Below are positions 1 through 13,942 of a stretch of DNA of 64,000 nt, one piece after another. Where the stretch lies: assembly GCA_947044405.1 (NCBI GenBank), contig CAMRHE010000063.1:5699501-5763500 (forward strand), read 5' to 3'. This DNA comes from Leptodactylus fallax (taxonomy: Eukaryota; Chordata; Amphibia; Anura; Leptodactylidae). Made by a program: the position numbers and the translations under genes. Position 1 is the stretch's first letter. The number at the start of each line of letters is the position of its first letter. The notes beneath the pieces were generated by a model. That model made no database searches and was not told where the DNA came from. It saw only the letters and a list, made by a program, of their open reading frames with translations.

Positions 1-775
1 AACGTGCGGACATGTGACAACGTGTAGGGTCACATGTATTCACTAAGTTGTATCTGCAGTGCTGCAAACATATCCAGCGTGGCTATCTGTTTCTAGTTGA
101 AAGGTGAGGCGTAATGGTTGGTGACGTGGTGTGGATATGATCATGTACAGTGTCGATCAGAAGATCATCCAGTCTGTCCAGGCTCTAACACAATAATGGT
201 CCAGCAGAAGACACAAAGACCACTGCTAGAATTGCTCTAGAGGGCCAAGGAACCTTAATCCAATATGTATATCTAATAGTGGGCATACTCTAATGCCTAC
301 TTAAAATGCTCAGAAGGGTTTCCACGCTGGTCATGCACAACATTGAGCTGATGCCTGGCAGCACCTGACTTGTAGGATTCCCGTGGGCAGCATTCCTTCC
401 ATCAGATGGAGGGCGGACTGCACGTACACGGCTTTACTATGCTGGTAACCTGAGTACAGGAGCTGCACGGGGACTGCTATTGTATGAGAAGTGTGACGTC
501 ACACAACCTTAAAGACATATATTGTTAAAGCAACATGACCCGTCTTTGGCCTGCCTCAGGAGCTAGAATAAAACTCCTCCTTATAAAAGGAAATGCAATA
601 AGTCGTCCACATGTAGCTTCTGTTTAGTGTGCTAAGGAAATCTCTGTAGGTCCACATTTACTAAGACTGTCTCTACTCCCAGCCTGAGTGAAGGAGATGG
701 CTGGGGACTTGGGGTGTCCTCCAAAAGGGAACCCCTGAAGCTGTTTATCATAATCCATAGGCCACCACATCTGGT
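1..775. other. Unassigned DNA upstream of the L1 insertion
   Basis: No coding region is recognisable here. Seen directly: a 14-bp palindrome containing a consensus cAMP-response element (TGACGTCA) near 494-501, and a TATAAAA string near 582-588 followed by unremarkable sequence. Removing the 6.7-kb L1 would bring this segment to about 2 kb upstream of the LDH start codon. It is therefore a candidate for the LDH promoter and non-coding first exon, but I could not pick a convincing splice donor, so this stays speculative. Confidence 0.3.
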
Positions 776-911
776 CAATGTGGGTCAGCAACCTTATGCA
801 CTCCAGCTGTTGTGAAACTACAACTCCCAGCATGTTCTATGTACTGCTAAGTGTGCATGCTGGGAGTTGTAGTTCCACAACAGCAAGAGTGCAGAAAGTT
901 ACTGACCCCTG
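776..911. mobile_element. hAT-like MITE, family A (copy 1)
   Basis: This is a short element made almost entirely of an inverted repeat. The left arm carries CTCCAGCTGTTGTGAAAC followed by CTACAACTCCCAGCATG. The right arm carries the complement, CATGCTGGGAGTTGTAG, and ends with TGACCCCTG. The same arms recur at 15371-15528 and 29444-29558. Family assignment rests on the CAGGGGT-type terminus and on the 8-bp duplication at the second copy. No clear target-site duplication is left at this copy. Confidence 0.7.
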
Positions 912-948
912 CTGTAGCACAAGCGCAGGACTTTGTTGCCGATGTGCA

Positions 949-963
949 GGGTATTGCAGTTTT
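949..963. repeat. Left target-site duplication of the L1
   Basis: The 15 bases GGGTATTGCAGTTTT occur here, directly before the poly(T) run, and again at 7645-7659 beyond the other end of the element. The last four T residues may belong to the tail, so the certain duplication is 11 bp. Paired direct repeats that flank a poly(A)-tailed element are the mark of target-primed reverse transcription. Confidence 0.85.
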
Positions 964-975
964 TTTTTTTTTTTT

Positions 976-1286
976 AAACTCGTTTTATTGAAAATTGCGT
1001 ATCAGACAAAGGAAAAGAAATCAAAACAAATACATAACATGTTGCGCACCAAAAAACGAGAATTTCAATGTAAATTCACTCAACGCACCACATCCCACCT
1101 CGCCAGGCCCTCGTCCCATCCGGACCATATAACGTAGACTCGGTACAGAAAGAATATAATCAGGACATGCGTAATACTGTATACATCAGTTATCATGTAC
1201 AAAACATGCAGTCAATAAGTCAAGGGTAACAACAAGGATACACTCCAAAATGAGAGGTCGTGGATACTCCCGGTGTCTCGCACCCC
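976..1286 (-). other. L1 3' UTR with polyadenylation signal
   Basis: Non-coding sequence lies between the ORF2 stop and the poly(A) tail. On the minus strand an AATAAA hexamer (984-989) sits about 10 bases before the tail, as expected for a retrotransposed polyadenylated transcript. Confidence 0.75.
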
Positions 1287-4200
1287 TCACGGCATGAGTA
1301 AATTAATGGCAGAGCGCAATGAGGGAGCCGTATATTGGGTTACCGGAGAATTGCACCATGTTCCCCACACCTTATGGAATTTCTGAGGGCACCCTCTCCC
1401 TTTATACACAATCTGGTTATAAGGAAGAACAGTATTAACAAGTTTCTTCCACTGAGATACTGATGGGGGTTTCGGAGCCATCCATCGCAGTGCGATAGCT
1501 TTCCTAGCATAAAATAAAGATTCCCTCAAAAGGATTCTAACATGGTGTTGCCATATTTCTTCATCTAATACGCCGAAAAGGCATATCTCTGGGGTTAATG
1601 GTATAGGTTTAGCCAGAACTTCCACCAGGAGATCCACGACCCCTTTCCAAAAACATTGTATGATCGGACATTCCCAAATCATATGCCAAAAGTCTGCCTG
1701 TGGACAAAGACACCTAAGGCATCCGGGGTTGGGCAGACGTCCCATTTTGTATAGACGGGAAGGTGTCAAGTAACATTGGTGTAGAATATACGTTTGAATC
1801 AGTTTGTTGTTAGCTGAAGGTGACACATGTTGAGGAGATTCAAGGATATCTTGAAACATCTCATCTGTGAGAGTTGGGATATTTATGCTCCATCGCGTCA
1901 AGGCCGGGGCGTCCAAAGTGGACACCTTGGCCTGTATCAGATGTGCATATAAAGTAGATATCAAACCCCCAGGGCCCTGTGAGCGAAGTATGCCGATAAG
2001 CGGATACTCAGATATATTGTCCAATCGATCCGGGAACTGAGAAGAAAGTGCATGTCTAATCTGTAGATATCTAAAGAACTGCGTTCTAGGGATGCCATAG
2101 GAGGAGCTTAGCGAGTCAAACGTTTTAAAAACCCCTTGTATGTACAGGTCACTAAGAGAGGACACGCCATACTGCGACCAGGCCCGGGCGCCAGGCAGGG
2201 CAAATAACGTCGGCAGACCAGGGTTGTGCCAAAGCGGGGTCTCCGCAGGTATATCAGAATAAGTGGACACCTTTTTCGCCTGACGCCAGACCTGTCCCGC
2301 CAGGGCATGGATGGGCAACAATTTCCCCCTAAACAAGGCCGGGTGTTCCAACACCGGCCACAGATTATGCAGACCCAGGTGGTGAGCCAGATGTGCCTCG
2401 GACCCCGGTAGGGAATCAGATGAGAGCCACTTCCTAATAAAACGGAGCTGTCCTGCTAGGTAGTAAAGAAACAGATCAGGGAGTGATGTGCCCCCGAGCT
2501 GCTTCGGTCGTTGTAGAGATGACAACCTAAGCTTAGATCTAGAGTTTCCCCATATAAAGGAGATAATGAGGGAGTCCATTTGTTTAAAAAATCTAAGGGG
2601 CACGGACACAGCAGAATGGCTTATAGCATATAGACATTTGGGTAGTACTATCATTTTAACTAGGTTGATTCTACCAGCCACCGACAAAGGCAGTGTAGCC
2701 CAAAGATTAAACTTAACCCTAAAGTGCGAGATGAGCGGAAAGATGTTCTGTTCCAAAAAACACCTATGGTCCCTAGATATAAAGATGCCCAGATATTTGC
2801 AGGTTGAGACTGTAGTCAATCCACATACCACATTCCCCTCAGCTACACTTGACGCACGGCCAATATGCATGTATGAGGACTTAGTCCAATTGGTCCGTAG
2901 GCCAGAATAATTACCAAATTCATCAATTATAGCCATGGCTCTGGGCAGAGACCGGGAGGGGTCGCTCATAAACAGGAGTAAGTCATCGGCATATAGTGCT
3001 GTTCTCTCCTCCCGGGTGCCTATCAATATGCCTTTATATATGGGGTCATTCCGAAGCAGTATCGCCAAGGGTTCCACCGCCAGAGCAAACAGTAGCGGTG
3101 ACAATGGACATCCTTGTCTTGTACCCCTACCCAAAGGAAAGTAGGAAGACAACGCGCCATTAATGGACAGTGCCGCTCTAGGGGAACAGTATAGAAGGGA
3201 AATCCAGGTAACAAACCCCTCTCCAAATCCGTATCCTCGCAACACCTGCAATAGAAAAGGCCACTCGACAGAGTCGAACGCCTTTGTTGCATCTAAAGAA
3301 GCCATCGCCCAGTCATGTGAGGATGATGCCCCAATCTGAGTTATCACCTGAGCCCTTCTAAGATTATCCGATGTGGATTTTCCAGGCATAAAGCCTGTCT
3401 GATCCGGACGGACAAGGTCGAGAACAACAGAATTTAGCCTTTTCGCCAACATTTTAGTAAGGAGTTTATAATCTATATTAAGCAGTGATATAGGCCTATA
3501 TGAGCCACAGTCCAGCGGATCCTTGTCAGGCTTAAGTAACAGGATAATGGTGGCGTCATAAAAGGACTCCGGGAGACTGGGACCCACAAAGGCAGCGTTA
3601 TAACAGTCAAGCAACACCGGGAGAAGCAGGCCCCCATACTGGGCATAAACCTCCACCGGGATGCCGTCCGGACCCGGCGATTTGCCCCTTGCCATATCTG
3701 CCAGGGCACCCGATAGCTCCTCTAGCGTAAAAGGGGAATCTAAAAATTCACGTTGGTCTTCTGACAATGTAGGAAGGGGGATCAAGCCCAAATAGGTGGC
3801 AAGCTCTCCGTCAGTGACTCTAAGCTTGGAGAGGTATAACTCACTGTAATACCTATAAAATCTGTCACTAATGGCCAAGCTATTGGACAGTACCTCCCCC
3901 GTCTCTGAATGCACTCGTAGTATGGCAGGTGAGGCTGTGTTTTGATGTATTAGTTGAGCTAGAAAGCTGCTCGACTGGTTGCCGAGTTCGTAAAACTTCT
4001 GTTTGCTAAAAAACAGAGACCTACGTGCCTTGTCATGCAGTATATGCAGATATTGTCTGCAACCATTGAGACCTAGCCTCATCAGTTGGATTAGCCACGT
4101 AGGCGGCTTCGAGCGAGGCACACTGGGTCGCCAAGGTGGTCTCCAACAGCGAGGATTCCCTCTTTACAAAGGAAATGGAGGACTTAATACAACCCCTAAG

Positions 4201-5076
4201 ATATGCCTTCATAGTTTCCCATAAGAGGAGCGGAGAAGTGTTTGGGGAATTAATGGTCAAAAACGTCTGAAGTTGATCAGGTATTCGATCATGTGGTACA
4301 AATAGTTTCAACCAAAATGGGTGGATTCGCCAACCCTGTCGTGGCTTAGCAGCCGTACTACTATTTAATTGGACCAACAACGGGGAATGATCAGACACTG
4401 CCCTGGGTAAATAGGATATGGTCTGCAACAAAGAATATGCTTTAGTATTTCCAAAAGCATGGTCAATCCTGGACAGAGTATGTCTGTTGGCAGAGTGACA
4501 GGAAAAGGTGCGGGCCTCCGGAAACCGGACCCGCCACAAATCCAACCACCCCAATTCACGGATCACTCCGGCCATTGTAGTAGGGCGAGGCAGAGAGGGG
4601 GAACCTGGCTCCGCGGAGAACCGATCCAATGCAATATCCATAACTTTGTTAAAGTCACCCAAACATAATGCAATAGCCCCAGGGAATCGGGTCGCAAACT
4701 GCGCAGCCTGCTGGAGCACAGCGAGATCAGACGCCGGTGGCAAGTACACACCCAGGATAACATACAGGACAGAGTCAACCCAGGCCTGGACAAAAACGTA
4801 TCGTCCCTCGGGGTCCCTTACAATGAGGCCTGGCTCCCACCTGAGTCTACGATGCACCAAGATGGACACCCCCCTGGAATAGGAAGTGTGTGTAGAGTGA
4901 GCCGCCCACTGAACCCATGGCTTCTGAAGTCGCCTGGAATTATCTGGAACCAAATGAGTTTCCTGAAGGCATATGAGGTGTGGGTCAGCCCTCCTAATCT
5001 GAGAAAAAACCAACGACCTCTTTCGTGGGCTACCCAGGCCCCTCACATTCCAAGATAGTACACTAAAGGACGCCAT
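1287..5076 (-). pseudogene. L1 ORF2: AP endonuclease and reverse transcriptase, split by one frameshift
   Basis: Two minus-strand frames together cover the whole of ORF2 (about 1,260 residues; L1 ORF2p is usually near 1,270). The first, 5076-4033 (347 residues), is the exonuclease-endonuclease-phosphatase domain. It opens with SWNVRGLG, then shows QETHL, GDFNKVMD, SRIDHAF and SDHSPL, so the metal-binding and catalytic residues (N10, E38, the D/N pair, D and the SDH histidine) are all present. The second, 4121-1287, carries the reverse transcriptase: GKSTSDN, TRQGCPLSPLLF, and YADD at 2982-2993. Near the C terminus (about 1670-1720) is a CxxC...H...C cluster typical of L1. The frames overlap at 4033-4121, so a single small indel near the join between endonuclease and RT regions breaks the protein. 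The product nicks DNA and reverse-transcribes the element's RNA; this copy probably cannot do so. Confidence 0.92.
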
Positions 5077-5581
5077 GGTCGTCTAAGAGTGTAATGTAAT
5101 CATGGCAATTCAGGACCCCAAAAGTGACCCGCCTATGAGTGTGTAGTGCGTGGCTGAGTGAGACACAGAGTGGTGTGCAGCAACCTAAGAACAATATACA
5201 AACGAAATGAACCATTACACCCCTAAAGGGTGTGAGACATACTACTGGCATAAACAAACAATATTTGTTAAATTAACCGTGGCTACAATTAACGGGGGAA
5301 GAAGTGCACCCAAAGTGGTTGGTATACGGGGCACTGTCTTAAAGGTATGGATAATCACTAGGCTAGGAGATATACTATTCAACAGAGCCAGGTTCACATG
5401 AGTAAATGAGATACACCGGCGCCCCGGGGGTCGCCAGCCCAGGTAACTATAAGACTACAGGATACTATAATAACAGAACCGCACTTTTCATAAAACTACT
5501 TATGCAATAAACAAGAGCATCCCGTAATACATAAGTCCTTATGTATGGTCCGATCGGACCTCTCACCACACGCCGTCAGGA
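5077..5581 (-). other. Spacer between L1 ORF1 and ORF2
   Basis: About 500 bp without a coding frame separates the ORF1 stop from the ORF2 start. This is much longer than the roughly 60-bp spacer of human L1. It may be normal for this amphibian lineage, or it may hold an alternative ORF2 start that I do not recognise. Confidence 0.55.
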
Positions 5582-6454
5582 TCATCGTCTCGGAGATCGA
5601 GGAAGAAGAGATAGCCAGTCCTCCACATCCCTCGGTGAAGTAAAGAAAAGGGACCTGCCGTCATGGACGACCCGAAGACGTGCTGGGTAAATCATGGAGT
5701 ATTGTATAGCCTTTTCTCTCAACCGCCTCTTAACGGCCACGAAGGATGCTCGGGTCTTCTGGAGAGCCGCCGAGAAATCTGGAAACATGGCCACTGCTGC
5801 TCCGTTGTACTTAAGCTCGCCGGCCTGGCGCGCAGCCCGCAACGCCGTATCCCGATCCGTGCTGTTAATCAGACGGGCCAACAAGGGTCGAGGAGGTGCG
5901 CCCTGAGGCGGCGGTTTAGCCGGAACCCTATGGGCCCGTTCCACTGCAAATATTGGTGAGAAGTGAGCCTCCGGCAGGACATTTTTCAGCCACCCCTCCA
6001 CAAAGGCCCGAGGATCTTCACCCTCCGCCCGCTCCGGCAGGCCCAGGATACGGAGGTTGTTTCGTCGCAATCTATTCTCCAAGTCATCCGCACGCTGGGT
6101 ACACAAACTTGCAGCTCTCTCCAGCTCCTGGAGTTTGGCAGGAAGTGGGTTAACAGTGTCCTCTACCTGAGAGACCCGATCCTCCACCTCACACACCCTG
6201 CCTCGCAAGGTCTGAAAGTCCTGACGGAGCAGGCCCAGGTCGATTTTTACCTCCTCAATTTTCCCGGTCAGCGAGGAAGTGCCGGCATGGATCGCCTCCA
6301 GTAGCTGTCCAGTAACTTGCTTTAAAGTGGGCTCGGGGTCCTCCTCTGGAAGGGCAGGAGAGGCTGCCTCAAGCGATGGTGATGTAGAAGAGGATGCTGC
6401 CCTGGAGAACCCCCTCAGGCGATCAGAGACAGAGGTTGATTGCGGGCGACTCAT
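5582..6454 (-). CDS. L1 ORF1 protein (RNA-binding chaperone)
   Basis: The frame is intact. It is open as far back as 6616, but I prefer the methionine at 6454 (MSRPQSTSVSDR...), because the first 54 residues look like translated 5' UTR. That gives 290 residues. In order: a low-complexity Ser/Pro/Glu-rich N terminus; a heptad-rich coiled coil with EVEDRVSQVEDTV and LQELERAASL; the RRM-like core starting at RRNNLRILGLPE and including FAVERAHRVP; and a C-terminal domain with ARLINSTDRDTAL and VVHDGRSLFF. This is the Transposase_22/L1 ORF1 arrangement. The family forms trimers that coat L1 RNA in cytoplasmic particles. No internal stop or frameshift is present, unlike ORF2. Confidence 0.88.
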   Translation of the reverse strand: MSRPQSTSVSDRLRGFSRAASSSTSPSLEAASPALPEEDPEPTLKQVTGQLLEAIHAGTSSLTGKIEEVKIDLGLLRQDFQTLRGRVCEVEDRVSQVEDTVNPLPAKLQELERAASLCTQRADDLENRLRRNNLRILGLPERAEGEDPRAFVEGWLKNVLPEAHFSPIFAVERAHRVPAKPPPQGAPPRPLLARLINSTDRDTALRAARQAGELKYNGAAVAMFPDFSAALQKTRASFVAVKRRLREKAIQYSMIYPARLRVVHDGRSLFFTSPRDVEDWLSLLPRSPRR

Positions 6455-6616
6455 TTTAGAGAGTCGGCGGCCGCTCTTCCTGCGTTCCGTACGGGTGGAT
6501 ATGTTGGCAGAGGAGGAGGTGTGATGGTAGCAAGACCTGGCCGGCCCCAGAGGATTATAGACAAGGTCTCTGGCTAATAGCAGTTGCACAGTAGGAGCCT
6601 CTATGTCAGGCCACAA

Positions 6617-7644
6617 GGGCCAATAAGCCAGCCGAGGACAGACAGTAACTCAACAGTCCAATAGTATCGATGGCAACAGACTCTGGATTATGAGCGATGT
6701 CTCCAAGAGAGAGCCGTCAGCAGAGTAATGAAATAAATAGATTGCCAGGAGGAACTAAGAGGGAACAGATGGCAACTCAGCGATCCAATAGTGCCGATAG
6801 CAACAGTCACTGGATTATAAGTAAGGCCTCCAAGAAGGCCAGTAGCGAAGTGATGGAGTAGATAGATTGCCAGGAGGAACTAGAGGAGGACAGATGGTAA
6901 CTCAACAGTCCAGTAGCACATACAGCAACCGTCATTGGATTATAAGTAAAGCCTTCCAGAGAAGCAGTCAGCAGGACGATAAATCGTACAGAGGCACACA
7001 CCTTCAATGGGTCAGAGACAGTTGATGGCTGCCACAGATATTGCCTTGCACTACTGCCCAGAGGAGCCAGGGGATGGTCCTATCGTGCCCAGCAGCAAGC
7101 AGGAGAGAGGAATGCCGGCTCCCAAACTTCCAGGCAGGGAACCATAGAAGGAACCGTCAGAGATAGGCTCAGGTCGCCAGGAACGCCAAACTCAGCGCGC
7201 CCTCATCAGCAGATGGCCAAACCGGTCAGGGTTAAAATGGCCGCCCGCCACGTGGAGAGAGGGGAGACCGCCGTCCGGGTGCCAGCAGGACCAGCGGCCC
7301 CAGCGGTGCCTGCACAGCCCAGGCCGGCCCACGAGCGCAGCCCCAGAACGGCAGCTCCACCCCAGCTCCAGGCCACAGCAGCGCGGGACAGAGCGGCTCC
7401 GGCAGCGGCGGTGGGAGTGTATGGCCGCCGGCCACGTGTAGCGATCACCGACTACTACCCAACGGAGAAGGACACCGGCAGAACGGGAGCTCTGGAACCA
7501 GGAGGAGGGCCTCAGAAGTGCGTTCCAGCGGACAGCGAACCCGGGCACCGGTAAGCAAGGATGGATTTCAGGATGGATGAGCGGCTCTAGCCAGAGCTCC
7601 GCTCACATGCGACCGTCCATGTCGCGCGCTAGCCACGCCCCCCC
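6617..7644 (-). promoter_or_regulatory. L1 5' UTR and presumed internal promoter
   Basis: This is about 1 kb between ORF1 and the element's 5' end. The outer part (about 7200-7640) is very GC- and CpG-rich. The element starts, on the minus strand, with a G-run followed by CGTGGC, similar to other L1 starts. The inner part consists of tandem monomers (see 6637-7005). L1 5' UTRs carry the sense RNA polymerase II promoter and often an antisense one. The promoter role is inferred from position and family. Confidence 0.65.
6637..7005 (-). repeat. Tandem 5'-UTR monomers of about 125 bp (nearly 3 copies)
   Basis: Three consecutive blocks begin near 6637, 6764 and 6889. They share (A/G)ACAGATGGCAACTCA-type starts, a CAACAG...TGGATTAT segment (6685, 6812, 6937) and, in the first two, ATTGCCAGGAGGAACTA (6741, 6865). 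The period is 124-127 bp. Mouse L1 elements have comparable repeated promoter monomers. Confidence 0.8.
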
Positions 7645-7659
7645 GGGTATTGCAGTTTT
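7645..7659. repeat. Right target-site duplication of the L1
   Basis: GGGTATTGCAGTTTT directly follows the CCCCCC run at the 5' end of the L1 and matches 949-963 exactly. Confidence 0.85.
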
Positions 7660-7694
7660 ATCCCACTTACTATATGTAAAGAACAAGGTAAACA

Positions 7695-7990
7695 TTAAAG
7701 GGTTATCCAGGGAATTTTATTGATTTCCGCCAAGGTTTTTCATGTGGTTTCTGAGCCCAGGTCATATGACTTGAACCAGCATGTAACCCTCGGGTTGCTC
7801 CATCTCCTCCCTCTCCCTAACTGTGCCATGGGGCTGACTTTGGTATAGTCTGCAGCCCCACAGCACCAGTAACTACCAGAGGGCACAGTGTAACCCCAGG
7901 GCCTGGTGCTGCTTTTTATTGTTTCCAAGAGTCAAGTCCAACATGATGAAAACCCTGGAGAAAGTGAGAACCTCTTGACAATTCCTTTAA
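7695..7990. mobile_element. TTAA-flanked MITE
   Basis: It starts at TTAAAGGGTTATCCAGGGAA and ends at GACAATTCCTTTAA, so both ends carry TTAA and imperfect inverted termini. TTAA target sites are the hallmark of piggyBac-type transposition. No transposase is encoded. Confidence 0.65.
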
Positions 7991-8376
7991 GACCACGGCT
8001 CTTGCACAAGGCCCATTGCCTCTTTTAGATCTCCTTCACACTGGCGAATATGAGCTGGAAAATCCAGTTTATTCATACACTGGCGAGATTCCCTGGCCCA
8101 AGCCCAAACCCAATCAAGAGACCTGGGAAGTTCCAGAACACCTGAAGTGCCAAAGGTTGCCTTTCCCCTGCTGTATTTGAGTATTTACTCACAATATGAA
8201 CCCCTGCTTGCTGTCTGTGAATGGAAACCTTATTGGTCCCCTACATGGGATACCCTAACCTGTCCCGATTAGGGAATGTTCACATGACAGACCCCCACCC
8301 TGAAAGTAGTAGACTCTGCCTCTCATTGTTTTCTGAATTTCTCAACTTCTAAAAATTCTGGCACGTGTATCTAACC

Positions 8377-8764
8377 TTAAAGGGGTTGTCCAGGATCTGA
8401 AAGGAATTGATTCTAATAAACTATCCCCAGGACAGGTCACTGGTATAAATTCCAATCATCTGTTTTGCCACCAGAAGCGGCTTCAATTCAAGTTAATGGG
8501 AGTGGGGTTGCAGTTCCAGGCACCACCACTACACTGTATGGCGCTCTGTATGCTCTAGAGGTGGCACCTGGAACTGCAGCCGTGCTCCCATTCACTTGAA
8601 TAGGAGCAGGACTGCTTCTGGCCTTACACTTGGTATATGGCTTCCGGCAGCCAAAATAGCTGATCTGGGCATGGTCCATGTGTCAAAATCTAACTGATCT
8701 GATGACCTATGCAGTGAATAAGTCATCATATAACGTGCCTTCAGATCCTGGACAACCCCTTTAA
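8377..8764. mobile_element. TTAA-flanked MITE, full copy (388 bp)
   Basis: The left end reads TTAAAGGGGTTGTCCAGGAT and the right end carries the complement, ATCCTGGACAACCCCTTTAA. The interior holds a second inverted repeat: TTAATGGGAGTGGGGTTGCA against the complement ending CCCATTCACTTGAATAGGAG. Many copies of this family lie in the window. Non-autonomous piggyBac-like is inferred from TTAA and the termini. Confidence 0.8.
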
Positions 8765-8939
8765 TGTGCAAGTCTTACAAGAAATACGTGTGATGGGCTC
8801 AGGTCTCCCTTCACTGGTTTCAAGCAGAGGTCTTGAACATTAAATTACAATGCATTGGTTTCAAAACACTTCATATCTGTAAAACTTGGCATTATATAAT
8901 TAAGCATTTTATAAAAACTTAATGTCTTAATATGTCTAG

Positions 8940-8944
8940 TAACC
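8940..8944 (+). other. Putative 5' UTR remnant joined to the first LDH coding exon
   Basis: TATGTCTAG followed by TAACC and the start codon looks like a splice acceptor with five untranslated bases. Vertebrate LDH genes usually have a separate non-coding first exon. Upstream, 8765-8939 shows nothing else that I recognise. Confidence 0.45.
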
Positions 8945-12677
<3,733 letters not shown>

Positions 12678-12768
12678 ATGTCTTGGACCACCACTTGTCC
12701 TGCACGTTACGCCTTTATCACTAATGAATTTCTTTTATGCCGGTTTCTAGAGTAATAATAGTTGTCAG

Positions 12769-12774
12769 AATAAA
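12769..12774 (+). terminator. LDH polyadenylation signal AATAAA
   Basis: An AATAAA hexamer lies 92 bases after the TAA stop, giving a short 3' UTR. No other hexamer lies between the stop and this one. Confidence 0.75.
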
Positions 12775-12779
12775 ATCTG

Positions 12780-13942
12780 CTGCTGAACAACTGAAGGTGG
12801 TTTTGTGATCACTAGTCTTTCTATGGTGCTCTTAGGTCTTGTAGACCACTAAATGTGAACATAACTTTATGGTTGTTTGACTCACGCTAGTCCCTTAGTA
12901 TTAGTGATGAAAGCCTTCCTATGCTACAACACACACTTACTTGGCTGCAGTATGTGGGAAGTGTCCAAATTTGAGTGGTTGGAACTCAACGTGATGGATT
13001 CCTATGGTGCAGCGAGCTAAGGTCAGTGTAGGAAATGGTGCGGTCACACAGGCTCTGCTTCTGGGCCCAAACACTGGTGTCTGGTACCGTCTTAAAGGGA
13101 GTTGTCCAAGATCTGAAGGTAATCGATACTGATGGCTCATCAGTATTGGCTCTGTGGAGGCCCAACACTTGTACCCTGTCCTGATCAGCTGTTTCTGCCA
13201 CCATAACCAATGGTGGATCCTGCGCTACCTGTCACAAGAGCTAGGTATGCAGATCCTGTGCCACCTCTTCCTGCTGTTTAACCTTTTGTTGGTGCAGTCT
13301 TGCATCAAAATTATCAAACATTACTGAATGTACGATCCATTTGGTATATCTATATAACTCTCTACTGTCCAGAGATGCTCATCCACTTGGTATACCACCC
13401 CCTATTGGAGTGATACTGCAACAATTTGTCACATTTGATAAGTCGGCATACAGACACTGAGTGATGTGAACATGCAAAAAATGTAAATGGACTGTCACAA
13501 ATCTCTATTCTGCCACTTCTTAAATTCTCTGCCCCCCATAGCATGTTCCTTAGAGGGTGTTGTCCAGGATATACAATTTTCAGCAAGAAGACTGTGGCAG
13601 CTGGGGAAAAACACACTCCTGTCCCCAATGCTCCCCCCGCTGCCGGCCGGTCCCTGGTGCTTTTTCCAGCAGAAGTCCTCGCCGAACGTGAGTACTGAGG
13701 CCTGTCATTGGCCTAAGGAAAGGAACTGGGATGTCACTCAAACATCACCTGTGACATCCCATGTACTTTTCTTAGGCTGCTGGTTGGCTTTGGCAGTGAA
13801 GAGGGGGACATCAGAGCTCTTGGGACAGGGGAGGGTTTTTTTTTTTAACCTACCCTGGTCTCTATGAAAAATTGTATATTCTGAAAAAACCCTTTTCTAA
13901 CCTGCATGTTGAATGTACATCGAATAAAAACTAAAGCACTCC
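12780..13942. other. Intergenic DNA with MITE fragments
   Basis: It contains the left end of a TTAA MITE (TTAAAGGGAGTTGTCCAAGA at 13092) and a diverged inverted-repeat element at about 13551-13900. The latter's ends pair GTTGTCCAGGATATACAATT with a complementary AATTGTATATTCTG near 13870. Its middle holds a palindrome-like GGGATGTCAC...GTGACATCCC, which recurs near 22820 and 24190. No gene is visible. Confidence 0.55.

Larger units (their letters stand above)
964..7644 (-). mobile_element. Full-length L1-type LINE retrotransposon, about 6.7 kb
   Basis: The element reads on the minus strand. It has a GC-rich 5' UTR (about 6617-7644), ORF1 (5582-6454), a spacer of about 500 bp, ORF2 (5076 to 1287, one frameshift), a 3' UTR of about 310 bp with AATAAA on the minus strand at 984-989, and a poly(A) tail that is the T run ending at 975. 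Both ends are bounded by the same 11-15-bp target-site duplication, so this is a complete, untruncated insertion. Only one clear coding lesion is visible, which points to a fairly young copy. Family knowledge: L1 elements encode an RNA-binding ORF1p and an ORF2p with endonuclease and reverse transcriptase. The poly(A) tail and ORF1 type favour L1 over site-specific Tx1 elements. Confidence 0.93.

Noticed and set aside
1..600. CRE and TATA-like strings as a definite LDH promoter
   Set aside because: Suggestive only. No splice donor for a first exon could be fixed and the distance to the coding exon is inflated by the L1.
4508..4882. Plus-strand frames opposite L1 ORF2
   Set aside because: Shadows of the L1 coding sequence in the antisense direction; no motif or codon support.
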